DNA of 64,000 nucleotides from Marthasterias glacialis (Eukaryota; Echinodermata; Asteroidea; Forcipulatida; Asteriidae): the NCBI GenBank assembly GCA_911728455.2, contig OU452228.1, positions 24,352,450-24,416,449 of the forward strand, written 5' to 3'. Each line of letters opens with the position of its first letter. Position 1 is the first letter of the stretch. The notes below the pieces were generated by a model. The model did not search any database. It had not been told where the DNA came from and saw only the letters and a list, made by a program, of their open reading frames with translations. Below are positions 58,201 through 64,000 of this stretch, one piece after another. The translations under genes were made by a program, and so were the position numbers.

Positions 58201-60431
58201 GCTTTTCTATACACTCTAGATACATAGATCACAGATAAAAATTTCCACAAATTTTCAAGATGTTAGAAAACCTAATAGTTTTGGATTTATACTAATAAGC
58301 ACTTTTGCACTTTCACAAAATGATAAACAGATGAGAATAGACAGCAACAGTAAGTTACGATTTCATTGAGGTTTAATTCCTACAAAGCATCATTCCCAAA
58401 GAACTTTATTTGAAAGTCGAGGACTCCTTACCTACTGTCTCTACTAGAATAACATCAAAGCCAGCACCTTCACAAACAACAATAGCATCGTTTGTGTTAC
58501 GAGCTACACCTCCAAGATTGCCGGATGTTGGAGAGGCACGGATGTAGGCTTGTGGGTCCCGTGTCAGCTCTGGCATTCTCGTCTTATCACCTAGCAGTGA
58601 ACCTAAAAACAGTGTCCGGAAAAGAATTTCACACAGATGTTCCCTTTAAGAAACTCTTAAAAAAAAAACAAGAAAAAAATTAAATCACTACACTGTTGCT
58701 TTAACTCTTAAGCCCAGTCCATACTTCATGTGAATGCGAAGCGAATTTGATGTTACAAATTCACAATGACTATGTCGTTCTTGTGGAATGTGCTCATCTA
58801 TTGCTAAATTTTTACTGTGAATATAGAATTGTGATACCAAAATCTGCTTGGCATTCGGGCTTTAGGCTCAGAATAAATCTGAGCACTGATGGATAAACAA
58901 ATTTATTTTGTTGTGAAATAACATTTAAGGAAATTCAAATAAACCATTCAGATAATCAGACTCATTACAACATAGTCACCTCCACTAAATGATGACGATG
59001 GATCGACTGCCAACACTGCCACCTTGTGGCCAGCCTCGGTCAACTGTTTACCGAAAACCTCAATAAACGTGGACTTTCCTGCACCAGGAGGTCCTGTCAA
59101 ACCTAGCACAAAGCAAGTATTTTGTTAACACTATTAACCAACATATAGTTTACAGAAGTCAGAATTGCAACTTTGTAATTACAGGGGGGGGGGGGTGGGG
59201 TGGGGGGGGGAAGGAAATGGTCAAGCCTACAAAACTTTGTTGGCAAAATAATTTGTCAGGTCCTTGATGGCCCCATGTTTCAATCCCAGCAGAGTCTTCT
59301 CAAAGGCTAAATGAAAAAGACTCTTCTAGGGTCAAAACGTGAGGCTGTTAATAAATTGTTTGCTTTAAATAATACTGTAAGTCCTTTTGGTTGGTAAGCA
59401 GTTTGCAGTCAGCTAATTCTATTTTCTCTTTAATTTTGATTTGACATTAAAAAGAGGAAATCAGTTGATCAGCCGAAAAGTTCATGCACATGTTTAAAAT
59501 AGGCTTACATACCTTTAAAAAGGGTGAATGAATCTTGAATAATGAAACATTTCTCTTATCAATTTTCAGAGATAGGTTGAAGAGAAACTAACACTGTATT
59601 TTCATTGGCCTTTGCTTTTCTCCATTTAAAAATGAGGTGACAAACGCAGCGGACTCAAGCTCTGATGTTCAGATAATCAGAGTGTGTGCTCGGGCCCCGG
59701 TCTTGAGATTTTATTTGTGTCCGTAATCAAGACACTTTTACCAATGTTGGTTCATCCTCAAAGGGACGTAAAGCCGTTGGTCCTGTGTGTTGTGTAGGTC
59801 TAGAACCCAGAGCACTTATCGTTCAGAGAAGGGGTTTGCCACAGTGTTCCTTGAAAGGTTGACTTCAGATTACACTGCAGCACCTTACGAGGTGCAATAA
59901 AAGGGTCTCATACTTTAAGCTAAGCATATTCCTATCATACCTGTCACACGCTTTGAATCCTGTGGCATAAGCACAACATAAATGACTGATATTATTATAT
60001 ATGATTAATATTATTATTACTGACTTCAAGAACCATGTTGTACGCAAGCTGTAAAAATACTAACCAATCCTAAATGAAGTTGGAATGCCACCATTCTTTG
60101 CTGCCTTCTCTTTCAGGTAAGCCAAGATGGATGCCAGTAATTCCTTGGCAAGCTCTTTTTTCTTGCTGTGAGTGGACTCTACAAGCGTTATACTCTGAGC
60201 AATAGCTGCCCTGTGCTCCTCTATCAGCTGTTTATAGAGCTTTCTGGCAACACTCTCTTCCAACAATGTGCGAGATTCTTGTTTGATCGGCGGGCTTGAG
60301 TGCACTAAATACTGTGACACTGCACTTGGTGGTGTCCACTTCAATTTCGACCAATGTTTGAAACTGGGATTTTTAATCACAGTAGAAAAACAGCGTTGTT
60401 CAAGTCTTGTGTTCCTGAGTATTGCAGTCAT
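55233..60431 (-). CDS. MMAA: MMAA, mitochondrial cobalamin-associated G3E GTPase (five exons)
   Basis: Homologue of bacterial MeaB: GTPase chaperone that loads adenosylcobalamin onto and protects methylmalonyl-CoA mutase in mitochondria. Exons 60431-60065, 59102-58980, 58602-58432, 58099-57864 and 55541-55233; phases 1/1/1/0, total 401 aa (human about 418). Residues 1 to about 45 are basic and hydroxyl-rich without early acidic residues, as for a mitochondrial presequence. Conserved: [15 protein letters not shown], Walker [10 protein letters not shown] (126-134), [59 protein letters not shown], and TKAD (265-268). The start at 60431 is chosen because 60446-60448 is an acceptor (cctggcag) that would place the exon start in the 5' UTR; an upstream in-frame ATG at 60464 is possible only if that acceptor is not used. 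Confidence 0.94.
55603..55755. mobile_element. 'cacaaagcac' foldback element in MMAA intron 4
   Basis: Runs from 'tggactctatttcacaaagc' to its inverse 'tttgtgaaatcggcccca', with 'gtgacctcacactttgct' in the centre. Confidence 0.85.
56041..56160 (-). mobile_element. SINE fragment in MMAA intron 4
   Basis: 'gggatttgaacccagaaccc' is an inverted B box (minus strand GGTTCAAATCC), followed by tRNA-like 'ctagaacgcaggaccactaa'. Part of the 3711 SINE family. Confidence 0.6.
56858..57705. mobile_element. SINE complex in MMAA intron 4 with an 'accgatcc' element inserted
   Basis: Left SINE body (56858-57178) and right SINE parts (57593-57701) flank an inverted-repeat element (about 57176-57593; ends 'aatggaccgatccattaagc' and its inverse). 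The arms 57140-57178 and 57663-57701 are also an inverted pair, each with a B box. Confidence 0.75.
59160..59212. repeat. G-rich run in MMAA intron 1
   Basis: About 30 bases nearly all G ('gggggggggtgggg'); length may be unreliable. Confidence 0.8.
59638..59920 (+). mobile_element. tRNA-derived SINE, uninterrupted copy of the 19240 family
   Basis: 'caagctctgatgttcagata', 'gtgtgtgctcgggccccggt', then 'aatcaagacac', 'taaagccgttggtcctgtgt' and 'ggggtttgcca' in order, matching head plus tail of the broken copy at 19240-19950. Confidence 0.7.
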
Positions 60432-61135
60432 GTTGCCGAAGGATTCTGCCAGGCACAGAGACATGAGGAAATTCACACATCTAGGTTGTCCTAATGAGCT
60501 GATACATGTAGTTTTTAGAGGCCAGGCTGTATTGACTAGCTTAGCTTGTTCAAGTCAGGCAAGACGTTTACTGGGCAAGATGACTGGTTGTCAGCTGACT
60601 GGCGTATTGGGTTAACAGACTTCAATCCATATACCTGCATTTAAAAAAAACCTATACAATTAAATCATCACTGAGCTCCGTGGTTGAATGTTACCATTGA
60701 TATTCTCATTACAACATAGGTAGAGTTTGCACAACCTGGTAAGATAGACCACTTGAAATTAAATAACACTATATGATGGGGGAACCCAATTGAAAAAAAC
60801 TCAACTAATCTAAGGATCGAATAGGGTCAGGACGCGAGGAAATGCAAGAAGTGTGACAGTGACTCAAACTTGTAGGATTCTTCAAACAAAAAACACAAAA
60901 ACAACAAACTTAATGCTAGAAATGACCAGTAAGAGAGCTTTCAAACCAAAGACTGGAATTGATTAAAGATCCACAAAACAGTTCAAACCAAAAATAAAAC
61001 CAAACCTTAAGAAAAAACAGCAAAACCTAAACCAAGACCAAATAACAGTTCCTGAGTAAGTTGCAGATCAGGGTTCTCCCTAGGTTTTTTCAAAACTGCT
61101 GGGCATTCTGGACCCAAAGGTGTTCCAAGGACATT

Positions 61136-61200
61136 CCAAGGATCTGGTTTCAATTCAGCATGCTTCTGCTACAGTAGCTGAATTTAAACCAGATCCTTGG
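61136..61200. repeat. 65-bp hairpin
   Basis: 24-bp arms 61136-61159 (ccaaggatctggtttcaatt...) and 61177-61200 pair with one mismatch around a 17-bp loop. Confidence 0.8.
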
Positions 61201-62205
61201 TATGTTTTTATTTTATATTTATGGTTTGAAAAGCTCTACTGTGCAATCTGGAGCATTTAAAATGGTTTTATGTGAATTTGATACTAAAATTATTAAAATT
61301 AATTTGTTTTTTAAATGTTTTTTTTGCGTATCAGCCATAATTTCCGCGTATCAACCTGAAACGTTGGCATGTGCATGGGGAGAACCCTGGAAAATCAAAA
61401 CAGCTTTAAGACCGAGTCCATAACAGCAAAACTCACTCGATGCAGTCATAACTTAGAACATAAAGGTAATTGAAGAAATATGTGATGGGAGAACACACAA
61501 ATGCGGTGTCCCCCTTGATTACATTAGAGGGTGTATTGTATTGTTTATTGGGATGAATAAAAGTTAGTCTCAGGGCCTGCTGCTGTTGTACTCACAAACA
61601 TTAACAGTTAAATTCATTCCTGGTTGGATGAAGTTCTTGATTTTACAACCATCAAACCTGTTGCTCCCTCGCAAATAAGTAATATAGTTAGGCTATGTGT
61701 ATATTGCGTTCAAATACAAATGAATGGAAAATATAACAAGTAGTGTTTTGGGTGTTACCCAAACACCTAATTATAGGATTTCAGAGTGGGATATACATGT
61801 AGGTCTTTAATTTATCCCCAGCTGTTGACCAATCAGAAGCCTAAAGTTTGGTTGCTGGAGGATAATAAGATGGAGTAACCATGACGACTATTATGCTCAC
61901 TCCCGAACCCCAAACCATGTCAAAAATATTCCGCCCTCAACCTTGAACAATAGATTAGTTCATGTCTATTGTCGATCCATTGTCAGTTTTCTGGCCTTAT
62001 TTCAATGCAGACAAGTTTTAACGCTTTTGAGGTGAAAATAAATTCTTTCGATGTCATTTTTTTTTCTAAAAAGTGGAACGGGATCTGGACACTGATATTC
62101 CGAAAGGACAGAACAACATTTAATTAAGGTAAAAATTTAAATGATAAATGGCACTTTTGGCAGCCACTGACCGGTCTGTAAAATATTTCACAAATATTTA
62201 AATTA

Positions 62206-62304
62206 ACTTGGGCGCTGTACTCCTTCTTTTAAATTTTGACATCATCGGTCGTATAATGTCGAAAATTGTTAAAAGGAGTACAGTGCCCCAGTTTACTGGG
62301 TCTA
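62206..62304. mobile_element. Truncated copy of the 128-bp foldback MITE
   Basis: Shares 'gggcgctgtactcctt' and, inverted, 'aaggagtacagtgccccagt' plus the TAGACCCAGT end (as actgggtcta) with 5535-5662; the left outer ~10 bp is lost and the centre has diverged. Confidence 0.85.
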
Positions 62305-63148
62305 AGACTTGACTACACTGCATTCTGCATTGAATTTCTAGTTCAGCATGTTCAGTCAGTGACACTTCTACATGTTCTACTCTAGTCTGCTTCTCTCTCT
62401 AGTCTAGGCCTATTCCCTCATAAAACTACAACAAATAATGGAAAGACTAACAAACAACAGCCATAACCACCCCATCCCTTCATTAAACTTCAGTTATATT
62501 AATCATATTTAAACTGAATTGGAAAATGGCATAGAATTTAGGGTTTACCTCCTGCCGGCACTATATCTTTGCTACAGTCGAGTTGTAAGCATTGTGTTGG
62601 TCACACACACAGACAGAACACAGCAATACTAAATAGCGCCCTCATGAGCTTTACAAACGACCAGGTTACAAGTAAGTTTGCAGTGCGGTCCCCGCAGTGC
62701 CTTCACGAAAGCCGGGATGGGGAGGACATGACGCACTGAAAAAAACGATCCCGGGTTAGGCCTACTATCGTGCTATTCTAGGCGGTTTAGTAATCCGCTC
62801 CCGACTGCTCGGGCTGATTATTTCGCCATAGCGTTCCACTATTCCGAGTTACTCATTCCGACCGGGCGGGTTGATTCTGCCAGGGTGCCTGGGCAGATTA
62901 GTAATTCGCCCGGACGATAAATAAGTAGACCTAACCATGTTTTGACATCAATCTTTGGTTAGTAATAATTATTAAGAGCGATAGACAGCTTAAAATCCCC
63001 TTTGCTCTTATTCGGGCCCACCTGATCAAAGACGCTATATAAAGATGGTATTTTGACAATCATCGAACAATGTTAACCGCCCGGCTGAAAAAGGGAAGTA
63101 TTGTCTCAAGAATACTCACACATTAGTTTAATGATTATTCGATTATAA

Positions 63149-63154
63149 TTTATT
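63149..63154 (-). terminator. Candidate poly(A) signal of the COMT-like gene
   Basis: Minus-strand AATAAA about 490 bases after the stop codon; no closer exact AATAAA was seen. Confidence 0.35.
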
Positions 63155-63642
63155 AATAAAAAAACCCGTTCGAAATCACACTTTAATAATTTCAAAGAAC
63201 TTGAATCCAGCGATTGATATTTTAATTACTTCTTCTTCTTCTTCTCCTTTGTTATTATTAAAATAATGTTGTAATGAATTAGTAAACAACACGAAGTTAA
63301 ATGATTTCAAAACTAGGCCTATATCTGCTTTTAAGTGTGACGTAATTCCAACTGTGAGCCACGGCTCCACTGATTACCAGAAACGCAGCCCAGAGGAGTT
63401 GCATTGAACTAGTTTTTCTTTTATGATTTATGCAAGAAAAGTTCAACAATTGGACTTGGCTTTTACATCCGTTCTTCAAAGACATTAAAGTCTTCTCATA
63501 ATTAAAAGCTTCTGAGATACCCCCACCACCGGATCTCCTGGATTTATGTCCATGCATGTAATACAAGATTTGATAAATTATTTAAGGAACAAACTTAGGC
63601 CGAACGAAAATAACCTGTTCACAATCTTAATAATGTAACGAC

Positions 63643-63960
63643 TTATCCGACTAAATAAACAGATTTAGCCACCGCATCTTTCATATCATCAGTGTACTGC
63701 AGGGTCGAGTTGAAAACTTCCGTCTGATATTTCTCCGATCTTGTGATGTAATCCAGGTACTCCGGCGCACCAGGGTATAGAATGTTATCGGCCACAATGA
63801 CCGTGCCCTTCTGGAGAAGTCCGTGGGTCTCAAGGAGCTGGAGGTCCCTCAAATAAAGGTCCTTCCAGTGGTCGATGAACACAAAGTCTAGAGCGTCCAC
63901 TGAGAAATTCTCACGAAGCACGGGGATCACTTCATCGGATTTGCTGACGATGACCGTAAT
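63643..63960 (-). CDS. COMT: Catechol O-methyltransferase-like, last exon (gene runs off right edge)
   Basis: SAM-dependent, Mg-dependent methyltransferase acting on catechols. This exon gives the last 105 residues; the acceptor (atttccag) is at 63961 and the 5' exons lie beyond the window. It reads ITVIVSKSDEVIPVL..., then FVFIDHWKDLYLRDLQLLET, GTVIVADN and PGAPEYLDY. The Asp and Lys of DHWKD and the Asp-Asn of ADN correspond to the human Mg ligands and catalytic Lys (Asp141, Lys144, Asp169, Asn170). The human Glu199 position reads Gln (STLQY). 'YLRDLQLLE' also resembles TOMT/LRTOMT, but the intact catalytic residues favour a true COMT. Phase at the exon start is inferred. Confidence 0.85.
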   Translation of the reverse strand: MTVIVSKSDEVIPVLRENFSVDALDFVFIDHWKDLYLRDLQLLETHGLLQKGTVIVADNILYPGAPEYLDYITRSEKYQTEVFNSTLQYTDDMKDAVAKSVYLVG

Positions 63961-64000
63961 CTGGAAATTGAAAATAAGGGAAACAGTTTTCGAGAGGCGG

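Larger units (their letters stand above)
60446..63140. other. MMAA upstream region, probable 5' UTR intron and promoter
   Basis: No coding sequence supported. A possible non-coding first exon on the minus strand ends at 62549 with donor GAG/GTAAAC and would splice to the acceptor at 60446. Also here: a hairpin (61136-61200), a truncated 128-bp-family MITE (62206-62304) and a GC-richer stretch (62680-62930) with degenerate 'attccgccc'-like units that may be the promoter. Confidence 0.45.

Noticed and set aside
60268-60615. 115-codon plus-strand open frame
   Set aside because: Antisense of MMAA exon 1.
1-64000. CRISPR arrays, operons or bacterial mobile islands
   Set aside because: Spliced genes, Pol III SINEs and poly(A) signals show eukaryotic DNA; the tandem repeats present lack spacer structure.

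Overview
This is a eukaryotic (metazoan) window with five recognisable protein-coding genes, all multi-exon with GT-AG introns, set in AT-rich DNA packed with short interspersed and foldback repeats. The proteins are most similar to deuterostome families. That, together with tRNA-derived SINEs and many small terminal-inverted-repeat elements, suggests a marine invertebrate deuterostome, probably an echinoderm. The taxon is inference; nothing in the window proves it.

Layout, left to right. (1) 1007-9122, plus strand: an ST6GalNAc-type (GT29) sialyltransferase of six coding exons, 325 aa, with a poly(A) signal near 10143. (2) 39738 down to 12641, minus strand: PCF11, the cleavage/polyadenylation and transcription-termination factor, traced as 17 exons in one continuous frame (2456 aa). 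It has an N-terminal CTD-interacting domain, an RS/DPRL region, a large RDGPxR repeat region, two zinc fingers (one split by a 36-nt microexon) and an acidic tail with ten SUMO-consensus motifs. (3) 41969-45270, plus strand: RAB30, four coding exons, 197 aa, head-to-head with PCF11. (4) 60431 down to 55233, minus strand: MMAA, the mitochondrial G3E GTPase of B12/methylmalonyl-CoA mutase metabolism, five exons, 401 aa. (5) 63960 down to 63643, minus strand: the last exon of a catechol O-methyltransferase-like gene that continues past the right edge.

The sialyltransferase and PCF11 are convergent, PCF11 and RAB30 divergent, RAB30 and MMAA convergent, and MMAA and the COMT-like gene tandem. No common pathway links all five. 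The PCF11/RAB30 pair is the notable arrangement because, as I recall, these genes are also divergent neighbours in human.

Introns and intergenic DNA hold a piggyBac-type MITE with TTAA duplications, a 128-bp near-perfect foldback element with a 9-bp target duplication, tRNA-derived SINEs (one with a 17-bp target duplication), and several foldback families present in many copies and often nested inside each other. The 9.7 kb between RAB30 and MMAA contains no gene I can support, only repeats and one degraded retrotransposon-like fragment.

The strongest points for follow-up are the enlarged PCF11 (repeat expansion plus SUMO-motif tail), its possible self-regulating first intron, the conserved PCF11-RAB30 divergent pair, and the nested repeat structures.
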